A DNA stretch of 7,137 nucleotides from Bacilli bacterium (GCA_900770645.1 CAAGKY010000139.1:1-7137), one strand, 5' to 3'; shown: positions 1-7,112, counted from the first letter of the stretch. The notes: generated by a model not told the origin, from the sequence alone. A program made the numbers and translations.

Positions 1-619
1 AGTAATGCTAATTAAGATTAAAACAATTTTAAAAACATTACAAGAGGTTGGTAGTGATCCAATTTCTAGAATGCATATTCTTCATTATGGGGCAGAAATT
101 TTGGTATCAGTAGATAAGATTAGATCAATGGTTAATCCAGAAATAAAATCTGATGTAAAAAATATTGAAAAATTAGGACGCAGTATGCCAATTAGTTCAG
201 TAAGTGATATGGCATTTAAAGGTAATGATTTAATCGAATTATCAGGTGGACAAACAGGACCATATGTATCTGAGGTAGTAGAAGCTTTAAGAGAAAAAGT
301 TGTTTTAGGTGAAGTTAAAAATGAATATTCAGAACTTAAAAAAGAAGCAACTAAAATCTTAGTTGAAAAAGGAATTATTGAAGGTGCTACTCCAAAGAAA
401 AAAATAAAGAAAGTTACTGTTGAAGATGAAGTGCTTTTAAAACAATATAAATTAGAATTAGAAAAACTTGTTAATACTAATCTAACAATGCTTGTTGATG
501 ATACAATGAGTGATGCGGAAGTAGAACAAACAAGAAAACAAGTTGAAAAAAATATGAAAGACATCTTAATTAAGAAAAACCCTAAATATCAAGAATTAGA
601 AGAAGGAGGGTTAATCTAA
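1..619 (+). CDS. cca: CCA-adding enzyme (CCA tRNA nucleotidyltransferase), C-terminal part, truncated at 5' end
   Basis: This enzyme adds or repairs the 3'-terminal CCA of tRNAs from CTP and ATP in the cytoplasm. Only the C-terminal helical tRNA-binding part is present. Counting from the first in-frame Met (position 5), residues about 60-115 carry the family's late signature: MPISSVSDMAFKGNDLIEL, then GPYVSEVVE, then GEVKNEYSELKKEA. This resembles the 'GKDLM..G.kpGp.ig.iL......v..G...N.ke.l' region near the end of bacterial CCA enzymes. The frame stays open to the left edge (preceding codon GTA), so that Met is internal and the catalytic head and neck domains are lost off the window. Residues about 121-204 extend past the point where the family normally ends; they are rich in Lys and Glu and probably helical or coiled coil. 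The stop TAA overlaps the yhaM start by one base, implying cotranscription and coupling. The family call rests on motif recognition, not a search. Confidence 0.8.
   Translation, partial: VMLIKIKTILKTLQEVGSDPISRMHILHYGAEILVSVDKIRSMVNPEIKSDVKNIEKLGRSMPISSVSDMAFKGNDLIELSGGQTGPYVSEVVEALREKVVLGEVKNEYSELKKEATKILVEKGIIEGATPKKKIKKVTVEDEVLLKQYKLELEKLVNTNLTMLVDDTMSDAEVEQTRKQVEKNMKDILIKKNPKYQELEEGGLI
603..610 (+). promoter_or_regulatory. Strong Shine-Dalgarno site for yhaM inside the cca 3' end
   Basis: AAGGAGGG lies 8 bases before the ATG at 619, inside the last codons of the upstream gene (encoding Glu-Gly-Gly). Together with the TAATG stop/start overlap it supports translational coupling and fixes the yhaM start. 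Confidence 0.85.
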
Positions 620-1578
620 TGGACTATCCAAAATTTAAAGATTTAAAAGTTGGCGATAATAATTTGGAAATTTTAGCTTTAGTAACAGATTGTAAAGTTA
701 AACAAACAGTTAATCAAACTCCGTATTTTGGTTTAACTATTTCTGATGGTGATACACTTGCCGATGCTAGAATGTGGACAGTTACTTTAGTTAATGAACT
801 TGCTGAAAAAGAAATCAAAGCAGGTAATGTTTATAAAATGACTGTTAAAGTAAATGAATATGGTGGTAAAAATCAAATTATTATTAACCGTATTGAAGAT
901 GTTGTTTTAACAGATGAAGAAAAATCTAAATTCTATCGTAGTGCTCCAGTTAATGTAGAAGAATTAAAACAAGGAATTAAAGATTATATCGCAAAAATTG
1001 GTAATCCAATTTTAAGAAGTATTGTTACTAAATTAATTACTGAAAATGCTGATAAATTCTTTAATCATCCAGCCGCAATGACAATGCATCATAACTATAT
1101 CAATGGATTAGTTTACCATACTTATTCAATGTTAAAAATCGCTGAAGTATGTTTAGTTAATTATCCAGCTCTTAATAAAGATTTATTATTCTCAGGAATT
1201 TTAATTCATGACATTGGTAAAACAATTGAAATAAGTGATGAAAAAATTCCAACATATTCTATGGAAGGTAATTTATTAGGTCATATTGTTATTGGATTAC
1301 AAATGTTACATCAAGCCGCAAAAGAATTAAATGTTTTAGGTACAGAAGAAGTACTTGCTTTAGAACATTTGATTGCGGCACATCACGGAGAACTTGAATA
1401 TGGTTCACCTAAAGAACCATTAATTATGGAAGCACAATTATTATTCTATATTGATTTATTAGATTCTAAACTTGCAGGAATTAATGCCGAAGTTGCTAAA
1501 ACAGAAGCAGGAGCTACAACTAATCCAATTCCTACTTTAGGTCGTAAATCATTATATGTTCCTAATATTTTAAAATAA
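619..1578 (+). CDS. yhaM: 3'-5' exoribonuclease YhaM (OB fold plus HD domain)
   Basis: YhaM is a metal-dependent 3'-5' exoribonuclease of Bacillota that trims RNA 3' ends in the cytoplasm. The protein has 319 residues, close to the roughly 314 of the Bacillus protein, so it looks complete. Residues about 10-95 form an OB-type nucleic-acid-binding domain (start DYPKFKDLKVGD; the stretch YFGLTISDGDTLADARMW is typical of OB folds). Residues about 150-285 form the HD phosphohydrolase domain: HH157-158 and H167 in an HNYINGLVYHTYSM block, the signature HDIGK with H197 and D198, H222 in GHIVIG, HH255-256 in AAHHGELEYGS, and D279/D282 in FYIDLLDSKL. All expected metal ligands are present. The start is set by the AAGGAGGG site 8 bases upstream and the one-base overlap with the cca stop. 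It is last in its unit and followed at once by a terminator. Pairing with a CCA-adding enzyme makes sense for RNA 3'-end processing, but that link is inference. Confidence 0.93.
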   Translation: MDYPKFKDLKVGDNNLEILALVTDCKVKQTVNQTPYFGLTISDGDTLADARMWTVTLVNELAEKEIKAGNVYKMTVKVNEYGGKNQIIINRIEDVVLTDEEKSKFYRSAPVNVEELKQGIKDYIAKIGNPILRSIVTKLITENADKFFNHPAAMTMHHNYINGLVYHTYSMLKIAEVCLVNYPALNKDLLFSGILIHDIGKTIEISDEKIPTYSMEGNLLGHIVIGLQMLHQAAKELNVLGTEEVLALEHLIAAHHGELEYGSPKEPLIMEAQLLFYIDLLDSKLAGINAEVAKTEAGATTNPIPTLGRKSLYVPNILK

Positions 1579-1611
1579 AAAGAGTTAACAATTTTGTTAA
1601 CTCCTTTTTTT
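1577..1611. terminator. Bidirectional intrinsic terminator between yhaM and the small minus-strand gene
   Basis: GAGTTAACA (1582-1590) pairs perfectly with TGTTAACTC (1595-1603) around a 4-base loop. On the + strand it is followed by C then seven T (1605-1611), terminating yhaM 3 bases after its stop. On the - strand the same hairpin is followed by TTTTT (complement of 1577-1581) and further T-rich sequence, so it can also end the small gene whose stop codon is at 1617-1619. One palindrome serving two convergent units is a common compact arrangement. Confidence 0.9.
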
Positions 1612-1616
1612 GTGAA

Positions 1617-1796
1617 TTAATTTGATTGATTACATTCACAAGATTGATTTAAACCTTTAAACTTGTTAGCTATTTGTGTTGCTTTACAAGACATGTTTTG
1701 CATCATTTTATTCATGTCTTTTTGATTCATGACTAATAAACCAACACCTAAAACCAACATTGCTCCAGAAATAAAGGGAACAACTTTTGATTTCAT
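1617..1796 (-). CDS. Small single-pass membrane protein, function unknown (59 aa)
   Basis: I do not recognise this family. The 59-residue product begins MKSKVVPFISGAMLVLGVGL and ends QSCECNQSN. Residues about 5-23 are a hydrophobic, Gly-containing segment that would span the membrane once, with two lysines before it. There is no obvious lipobox or signal-peptidase site, so I read it as an anchor, not a cleaved signal. The remaining 36 or so residues are polar, with a methionine-rich stretch (M28, M31, M32, M35 in KDMNKMMQNM) and three cysteines (C37, C53, C55, the last two as CEC). Support for a real gene: an ATG preceded by GAGGTG at 5-base spacing, a plausible promoter upstream, a terminator 5 bases past its stop, and a coherent membrane-protein composition. 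A tether or small regulator of a membrane complex is possible, and a metal or redox role for the Met/Cys residues is speculation. Confidence 0.72.
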   Translation of the reverse strand: MKSKVVPFISGAMLVLGVGLLVMNQKDMNKMMQNMSCKATQIANKFKGLNQSCECNQSN

Positions 1797-1801
1797 TTTT
1801 A

Positions 1802-1807
1802 CACCTC
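1802..1807 (-). promoter_or_regulatory. Shine-Dalgarno site for the 59-residue membrane protein
   Basis: On the - strand GAGGTG precedes the ATG at 1796 with five bases between (TAAAA). It decides the start and favours this frame over the overlapping TTG-initiated frame that begins at 1896. Confidence 0.7.
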
Positions 1808-1814
1808 AACTTTT

Positions 1815-1843
1815 GTTTAAAAGTGCTTATTTTCATAAGCACT
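1815..1843 (-). terminator. Hairpin with GAAA tetraloop after recD2: weak terminator or leader hairpin of the small gene
   Basis: On the - strand AGTGCTTAT (1843-1835), loop GAAA, and ATAAGCACT (1830-1822) form a perfect 9-bp stem capped by a stable GNRA loop. Only four T in a row follow (1822-1819) before AAAC, so as a terminator for recD2 it would be weak or leaky. A putative promoter lies upstream at 1868-1896, so the hairpin would also fall inside the 5' leader of the small gene, where it could act as an attenuator or an mRNA-stabilising element. The sequence alone does not decide between these. Confidence 0.6.
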
Positions 1844-1867
1844 ATTATTATTAGTTGATTTAATAAA

Positions 1868-1896
1868 ATTATACTAAATAATATCAGATTCTTCAA
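1868..1896 (-). promoter_or_regulatory. Putative sigma-A promoter for the 59-residue membrane protein gene
   Basis: Reading the - strand, TTGAAG (1896-1891; four of six to TTGACA) is followed after exactly 17 bases by a perfect TATAAT (1873-1868). The -35 lies in the last codons of recD2 and the -10 begins right after its TAG stop (1876-1874). Predicted initiation near 1861 would give a leader of about 65 bases containing the 1822-1843 hairpin. In such AT-rich DNA a -10 match alone is weak evidence; the spacing and -35 make it better than chance. Confidence 0.55.
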
Positions 1897-4270
1897 TATT
1901 ATTTAAAATATCATCGATTGTTTCATTTTTAGTTTTTTGTTTTGTTTCTTTTTGAGAATCAATAAAATCATATGGACTAATATCGGATTCTATTTCCCCA
2001 ATAGTATTAAATGCACTACTAGAATCATCAATCACTTTTACTTTTGGATTAATTGAATCTCTGATTTTTTCAATTAATATTGTTTTGCGATTATCTTCAA
2101 GTCGACTTATTCCTCTTGCAAGACTATTTACGTCTCCAATTAATACTAGATTTTTCTTGGCTCTTGTCATACCGGTGTAAATTAATTTACGTTTTAACAT
2201 AAAACGATAATTATTAGTAAATGGCATGACTACAATATCAAATTCACTACCTTGAGATTTATGAATACTAATTGCATAAGCAAGTTTTAAATCATCCATT
2301 TCTTCAATAGTGTAGTCCACATATCCAAAATCAAAAGCTACTGATACTCCTTTATATTCACCATCTCTAAAAATTAGATTAGAGATTATACCAATATCAC
2401 CATTCATTACACCTTTTTCACTACGATTAACAAGTTGAATAACTTTATCATCAACTCTAAATGCTTGTGAATTATGAACTAAAGTTTCATCTTCACGTCC
2501 AGGATTAACAACTTCTTGAATGCGTTCATTTAGTTCATTGATACCAATAGGACAGCGATACATAGGAGCTAATATTTGGATATCTCTCTTAATGTCTTTA
2601 CCTTTATGAATAGCTAAAGTTAAATATTCAAGTAATAAATTAACAAGATGTTCATTATCAGTAGGAATGAAAGTTCTATCCGGATATTTAGTCATTAGAT
2701 CTTCAGGAAGAAGACCTTCATTAACGCTATGGGCAAGTTTAATAATTTTAGAATTTTCAGCTTGACGATGAATTTTAGTTAAACGGATAGTCTTAATTTC
2801 TTTAGAGTCAATTAAGTCTTTTAACACTTGACCAGGACCAACTGATGGTAACTGATCCACATCACCAAAAACAATAATTCTTGATCCTGGATCAATGGAT
2901 GTAAATAAACGACTCGCAAGTGGTAAATCCATCATAGATGCTTCATCAATTAAGATTAAACGTTCAGTTGTTGGGGCATCACTGCTAATCGTGAAAATTC
3001 CTTCTCCAATATATCCTAAATATTTATGAATAGTTTGGGCATCAATAGATGTAACTTCTTTAAGGCGTTTTGCGGCTCTACCAGTAGGCGCAAGCAAAGC
3101 AATTGCTTCAATTACTGTAGAGTTATCTTTCATTAAATGAGTATACATATTAATAATTGTTTTTGCAATCGTTGTTTTACCTGTCCCAGGACCCCCAGTA
3201 ATAATACAAATAGGTTCAGAAAAAGCACTACGAACCGCTGTTTTTTGTAAATCATTTAATTCAATATTTTCTTCTTTAATACTTTCTAGATATGCATCTT
3301 CAATTTGAGTATCTGTAAATTTATCTTTTAAGTTATCAACATTATTTAAACGGCTTATGATGTTGTTTGCTAGATTGATTTCATCATTATATAGTTTATA
3401 ATCAAATATATTACCAGCATTATTTTGATAAATAAGTTTATCGGTTATCATATCTTTAACTAAATCTACAAATAGATTTTTATTAAGTGGTTCATCATCT
3501 CGAAGATATTTGATTATTTGGTCATATAAAACATCTATATCTGTATAACTATCACCAGTACTATATAATACTTCTTTTAATACATAAAGAGTAACAGCAC
3601 GAAGTCTTATTTGAGAATGACGTTCAATACCAAGTCTTAACGCAAAAGCATCATTTTTAATAAAACCAAAACGTTCTACTTTATCCATTAATATATAGGG
3701 ATTTTCTTTTACTCTTTCAACTGCGTTATATCCAAGGGCAGCTACTATCTTATGACATATATCCATTGATATACCATTATTTAAAAAGAAAAGAATTGTT
3801 TCTTCATTAGCTTTATTATCAACAATTACTTGATATATTAAATCAATATTACTTTGTTTAATTTTGAGACCTTTTAAAACATCTTTATCTTGATAAATTT
3901 TATCTATTGCGTCTACTCCTAGTTTTTCAACAATTGTTTTAGCGGTTCTAATTCCGATTCCTGGGAAAATATCACTAGAAAGATAACTAACAATACCAAG
4001 TTCAGTATAGGTATTCTTTCTAAAGAAAGTATCAAATTTAAACTGTAACCCATAAGTTTCATTTTTCACAAAATTACCATCCAAAGTATATTCTTCATCA
4101 GGTAACACTAAACGATCAAAGTTACCTACAACGGTAAGTTTGTTTCCGATAAAATGACTATTATTATGAAGACTAGAATAATCATCACTATTTAACGTTA
4201 AAAGGGCAACGGTATAACCGTTGTTTTTATTGTGATAATTAACTCTTGTAATTGTACCTGTAATCTTCAT
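1874..4270 (-). CDS. recD2: RecD2-type (RecD-like) ATP-dependent 5'-3' DNA helicase
   Basis: This is a superfamily 1B helicase of the RecD2/YrrC family, which works in DNA repair and replication-fork maintenance without RecBC. The 798 residues match the full-length Bacillus-type protein. Order: N-terminal OB-like domain (about 1-90, MKITGTITRVNYHNKNNGYT), helix-hairpin-helix region (about 100-200, with GIGIRTAKTIVEKLG at 104-118), then the helicase core. Core motifs: Q-like LQKTA at 341, Walker A GGPGTGKT (359-366), APTGRAAKRL (394-403), Walker B LILIDEASMMD with D442/E443, GDVDQLPSVGPG (469-480), TKIHRQ (498-503), ISIHKSQGSEFD (667-678) and YTGMTRAKKN (698-707). All motifs look intact. Residues about 740-798 are a charged, probably disordered tail. 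The start is the ATG after a perfect AAGGTGAT Shine-Dalgarno. It follows mnmA on the same strand but is separated by a terminator and a putative own promoter. Confidence 0.95.
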   Translation of the reverse strand: MKITGTITRVNYHNKNNGYTVALLTLNSDDYSSLHNNSHFIGNKLTVVGNFDRLVLPDEEYTLDGNFVKNETYGLQFKFDTFFRKNTYTELGIVSYLSSDIFPGIGIRTAKTIVEKLGVDAIDKIYQDKDVLKGLKIKQSNIDLIYQVIVDNKANEETILFFLNNGISMDICHKIVAALGYNAVERVKENPYILMDKVERFGFIKNDAFALRLGIERHSQIRLRAVTLYVLKEVLYSTGDSYTDIDVLYDQIIKYLRDDEPLNKNLFVDLVKDMITDKLIYQNNAGNIFDYKLYNDEINLANNIISRLNNVDNLKDKFTDTQIEDAYLESIKEENIELNDLQKTAVRSAFSEPICIITGGPGTGKTTIAKTIINMYTHLMKDNSTVIEAIALLAPTGRAAKRLKEVTSIDAQTIHKYLGYIGEGIFTISSDAPTTERLILIDEASMMDLPLASRLFTSIDPGSRIIVFGDVDQLPSVGPGQVLKDLIDSKEIKTIRLTKIHRQAENSKIIKLAHSVNEGLLPEDLMTKYPDRTFIPTDNEHLVNLLLEYLTLAIHKGKDIKRDIQILAPMYRCPIGINELNERIQEVVNPGREDETLVHNSQAFRVDDKVIQLVNRSEKGVMNGDIGIISNLIFRDGEYKGVSVAFDFGYVDYTIEEMDDLKLAYAISIHKSQGSEFDIVVMPFTNNYRFMLKRKLIYTGMTRAKKNLVLIGDVNSLARGISRLEDNRKTILIEKIRDSINPKVKVIDDSSSAFNTIGEIESDISPYDFIDSQKETKQKTKNETIDDILNNIEESDII

Positions 4271-4273
4271 TTT

Positions 4274-4281
4274 ATCACCTT
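4274..4281 (-). promoter_or_regulatory. Shine-Dalgarno site for recD2
   Basis: AAGGTGAT on the - strand is fully complementary to the 16S rRNA anti-Shine-Dalgarno tail and lies 3 bases before the ATG at 4270 (AGG core 7 bases away). It supports the chosen start. Confidence 0.85.
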
Positions 4282-4286
4282 AAATT

Positions 4287-4296
4287 ATTATATCAT
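4287..4296 (-). promoter_or_regulatory. Putative extended -10 promoter for recD2
   Basis: On the - strand TGATATAAT (4295-4287) matches an extended -10 (TGnTATAAT). No good -35 is visible: TTTACT at 4317-4312 gives four of six matches to TTGACA but at 19-base spacing. Initiation near 4280 would leave a leader of only about ten bases, starting at the Shine-Dalgarno itself. Its location just downstream of the mnmA terminator supports it. Confidence 0.5.
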
Positions 4297-4314
4297 AAAA
4301 CATATTTTTAAAGT

Positions 4315-4347
4315 AAATAAAAAGAGTATAAACTTAATTATACTCTT
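4315..4347 (-). terminator. Intrinsic terminator after mnmA, overlapping its stop codon
   Basis: On the - strand AAGAGTATAA (4347-4338) pairs perfectly with TTATACTCTT (4331-4322) around the 6-base loop TTAAGT, followed by TTT, A, TTT. With the end of the stem this gives a T-rich tail of TTTTTATTT. The 5' arm begins within the mnmA TAA stop (4348-4346). The stem has only three G-C pairs, so some read-through into recD2 is likely. Confidence 0.75.
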
Positions 4348-5467
4348 AATATTCTCTTTTGATATCATCCATATATACTTCATCGATTGTTCCACCACCT
4401 AAACAATACTCATGATCATAGAAAACACAAGCTTGTCCAGGAGTGATTGCTTTAACAGGTTTAAGACAAGTTACTTCTAAAGTTTTGTCATCTAACCATT
4501 TAACAGTGATGTCAGTATCTGGTTGACGATATCTGAATTTGGCTGATAGTTTCATTCCATCTTCGAAACGATCATTAATAATATTAATATCTTTAACAAT
4601 AACTCTATTTGCGTATAGTAATTCTTGGTCGCTTCCTTGTCCAACATATAAGATGTTTTTCTTGATATCTTTTCCAATAACAAACCAAGCATCACCTGCT
4701 CCACCTATTCCTAAACCTTTACGTTGACCGATAGTATAGTACATTACTCCATCGTGACGTCCTACAACTTGACCATCTTTTGTCATCATATCACCAGGAG
4801 TTGCTGGAATATAGTTTTGTAGGAATTGTTTAAAATTACGCTCTCCAATAAAACATACACCTGTAGAATCTTTTTTATCAGCAGTTGCTAGATCATATTC
4901 TTTAGCAATTGCTCTTACTTCAGGTTTTGTTAAATCTCCAACAGGGAATAAACTTTTACCAAGTTGTTCACTTGTAAGTTGACATAAGAAGTATGATTGA
5001 TCTTTATTTTCATCAATACCTCTTAATAAATAGTTTTTATCACCGTGGACTACTCTTGCGTAATGTCCCATCGCAATATAATCTGCTCCTAGTGTTAAGG
5101 CATGTTTTAAGAAAGCTTTGAACTTTATTTCTTTGTTACATAAAATATCTGGATTAGGTGTTCTACCATGTTCATATTCATCTAAGAAGTATTTAAAAAC
5201 CATTTGCCAATATTCTTCGATAAAATCTATGCGGTGTAGTTTTACACCTAATTTATCGGCAACTTTTTTCGCATCATTAAAATCTACTTCTTGAGGACAA
5301 ACATCATCATTAATAGTAGGGTTTCCAAGCATATCATTGTTAGTTGCTGAATCCCAGTTACGCATAAACATTGCTTCTACTTCATAACCTTGTTTTAATA
5401 ATTCAATAACTCCAACACTTGAATCTACTCCACCAGATAGACCTATAATAACTTTTTTCTTTGACAT
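4346..5467 (-). CDS. mnmA: tRNA-specific 2-thiouridylase MnmA
   Basis: MnmA (TrmU) makes 2-thiouridine at wobble position 34 of tRNA-Lys, -Glu and -Gln. It adenylates the uridine with ATP and transfers sulfur received as a persulfide from a cysteine desulfurase. The 373 residues are full length for the family. Visible features: N-terminal PP-loop SGGVDSS (11-17) in an ATP-pyrophosphatase fold, FMRNWDS (34-40), GRTPNPDILCNKEIKF with catalytic C110, GHYAR (134-138), DQSYFL (156-161), and STGVCFIGERNF with the second catalytic cysteine C205. These are followed by YTIGQRKGLGIGG (244-256) and the C-terminal beta-barrel ending in PGQACVFY (343-350). Nothing essential is missing. The start follows GAGGT at 5-base spacing, a site shared with the end of uvrB. 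It sits 3 bases after uvrB and ends in a terminator, so it is most likely expressed from a uvrB-side promoter outside the window. Confidence 0.97.
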   Translation of the reverse strand: MSKKKVIIGLSGGVDSSVGVIELLKQGYEVEAMFMRNWDSATNNDMLGNPTINDDVCPQEVDFNDAKKVADKLGVKLHRIDFIEEYWQMVFKYFLDEYEHGRTPNPDILCNKEIKFKAFLKHALTLGADYIAMGHYARVVHGDKNYLLRGIDENKDQSYFLCQLTSEQLGKSLFPVGDLTKPEVRAIAKEYDLATADKKDSTGVCFIGERNFKQFLQNYIPATPGDMMTKDGQVVGRHDGVMYYTIGQRKGLGIGGAGDAWFVIGKDIKKNILYVGQGSDQELLYANRVIVKDINIINDRFEDGMKLSAKFRYRQPDTDITVKWLDDKTLEVTCLKPVKAITPGQACVFYDHEYCLGGGTIDEVYMDDIKREY

Positions 5468-5470
5468 AAT

Positions 5471-7112
5471 CTACCTCATATCTGCTTTAATTTCTAAAAT
5501 AATATCACGTAACATCATGGCTTCTTCAAAATTCAATTCAGAAGAAGCTTTTTTCATTTGAGCTTCTAATTTTTGAAGTAATTTGCGTTTTTCGATAGTT
5601 GACATTTCTGATATTTTTTCAATATTAATATTTTCTTTTTCTTCATCTTTACTTATAACACTAATTTCATCACTAATATCTTTCATAATAGTTGTTGGTG
5701 TTATATTATGTAATTTATTATATTTTTCTTGAATACCACGTCTACGATATGTTTCAGTAATAGCTTTCTGCATAGAATCTGTAACATTATCAGCATACAT
5801 AACTACTTTACCATTTGCATTTCTTGCTGCACGACCGATTGTTTGAATAAGAGAACGTTCGCTTCTTAAGAACCCTTCTTTATCAGCATCTAAGATACAG
5901 ATTAAACTAACCTCAGGTATATCTAATCCTTCACGTAAAAGATTAATTCCAACAATGCAATCATAAACCCCTTTTCTTAATTTACGGATAATTTCAAGTC
6001 GCTCTAAAGCTTTAATTTCAGAATGTAAGTAAGCTACTTTAACTCCCATTTCTTTTAAGTAAGCAGTTAAGTCTTCACTCATTTTAATAGTTAAAGTTGT
6101 AATTAATGTTCTTTCGTTCTTTTTAATTTGTTGTTTAATATCTGCTAATAAACTATCCATTTGGTTTTTAATTGGTCTTATTTCAATTAGTGGATCAAGT
6201 AGACCAGTAGGACGAATAATTTGTTCTACAACATCACTCGATCTTTCTAGTTCATAATCACCAGGAGTCGCACTAACATATATAACTTGATTTATTTTAT
6301 CATTAAATTCTTCGAAATTTAATGGTCGATTATCAAGGGCACTTGGTAAACGGAAGCCATATTCAACAAGAGTTTGTTTTCTACTACGGTCTCCATTATA
6401 CATTCCTCTTACTTGAGGTAATGTAACGTGAGATTCATCAATAACCAATAAGAAGTCTTTGTCGAAGAAATCTAATAAAACACTTGGTGTTTCGCCTTCA
6501 TCGCGTAAACTTAAATGACGAGAGTAGTTTTCAATTCCTGAACAACTACCAATTTCTTTTATCATCTCTAAGTCATATCTAGTTCTTTGGGCAATTCTTT
6601 CGGCTTCTAATGGTTTATTGTTATCATTAAAATATTTAATTCTTTCATTTAATTCATTTTCTATTCTTCTAATTGCTTCATCTTTCTTTTCGGAATTCAT
6701 TACGAAATGAGTAGCAGGGAAGATAGAAATAACATTCATATTTGAAATTACTTTTCCAGTTACAACATCAAAGGTACAAATACGCTCAATTTCATCATCG
6801 AAGAAACTAATACGAATACCTTCATTTTTTTCATAAGTAGGAATAATATCTACATTGTCTCCTTTAGTTCTAAAAGTACCACGGTCAAACTCAATATTAT
6901 TCTTTACAAATTGCATTCTAATTAATGCTTCTAATAATTCATCACGTTTAATGGTTTGATTAACTCTTAAAGTTAACATTCCACTTTTATAATCTTCAGG
7001 ATCCCCAATCCCATATATACAAGACACACTAGCTACAATAATAGTATCTTTTCTTTCAAGTATAGAAGAAGTAGCCGCATGACGCATTTGATCTATCTCA
7101 TCATTAATACTT
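5471..7112 (-). CDS. uvrB: UvrABC system protein B, lacking the N-terminal ~113 residues at the contig end
   Basis: UvrB is the damage-verifying helicase-like subunit of nucleotide excision repair; it is loaded by UvrA and recruits UvrC. The reading frame gives 538 residues from the first Met (7087), but that Met is internal. Upstream codons in frame read SINDEIDQ, continuing into MRHAAT as in the family's DASINDEIDKLR block, so real sequence runs to about 7112. Compared with E. coli UvrB about 113 residues are missing, including Walker A and the beta-hairpin; the total would then be near the usual 660. From Met 7087: ASVSCIYGIGDPEDY (19-33), Walker B/DEAD-like LLVIDESH (213-220), PQVRGMYNGDRSRKQTLVEYGFRLPSALDNRPL (224-256), YVSATPG (270-276), VGINLLREGLDIPEVSL (389-405), QTIGRAARN (415-423), and the C-terminal UVR motif (about 502-534) that contacts UvrC. 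It is first in the visible - strand unit. Confidence 0.96.
5473..5477 (-). promoter_or_regulatory. Shine-Dalgarno site for mnmA overlapping the uvrB stop codon
   Basis: The last uvrB codons ATG-AGG-TAG supply GAGGT, 5 bases before the mnmA ATG at 5467. Ribosomes ending uvrB therefore cover the mnmA initiation region, which implies coupled translation. Confidence 0.75.

Noticed and set aside
5..7. ATG at position 5 as the true start of the first gene
   Set aside because: The frame is open to the left edge and the product begins in the middle of the CCA enzyme's helical region with no visible upstream ribosome site, so the gene is truncated by the window.
85..564. 159-codon open frame on the - strand opposite the cca gene
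   Set aside because: It lies wholly antisense to a recognisable protein domain. Its translation is Ser/Phe/Thr-rich with no domain, as expected from the complement of Lys/Glu-rich AT-biased codons.
1708..1896. 62-codon TTG-initiated open frame on the - strand across the recD2 end and the small gene
   Set aside because: Its start codon falls inside recD2 and has no suitable Shine-Dalgarno. It overlaps the 59-residue frame, which has a better start, composition and terminator. Its TTG is better read as part of the -35 element.
4539..4727. 62-codon open frame on the + strand inside mnmA
   Set aside because: It is antisense to the conserved MnmA C-terminal region, with no ribosome site and no recognisable content.
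7085..7087. ATG at 7087 as the start of uvrB
   Set aside because: The in-frame codons upstream encode the conserved SINDEIDQ stretch, and the product would lack the Walker A ATP-binding motif. The start lies beyond the contig.
1..7112. Possible TGA=Trp recoding in an AT-rich Mollicutes-like genome
   Set aside because: All genes read through at full length with standard stops, and the Trp positions checked (for example in YhaM and MnmA) use TGG.
1..7112. Search for CRISPR arrays, tRNA or rRNA genes, insertion sequences, and phage or defence genes
   Set aside because: No repeat-spacer pattern, cloverleaf, transposase, terminal repeats or toxin-antitoxin pair was seen. Almost all sequence is covered by recognised housekeeping genes.
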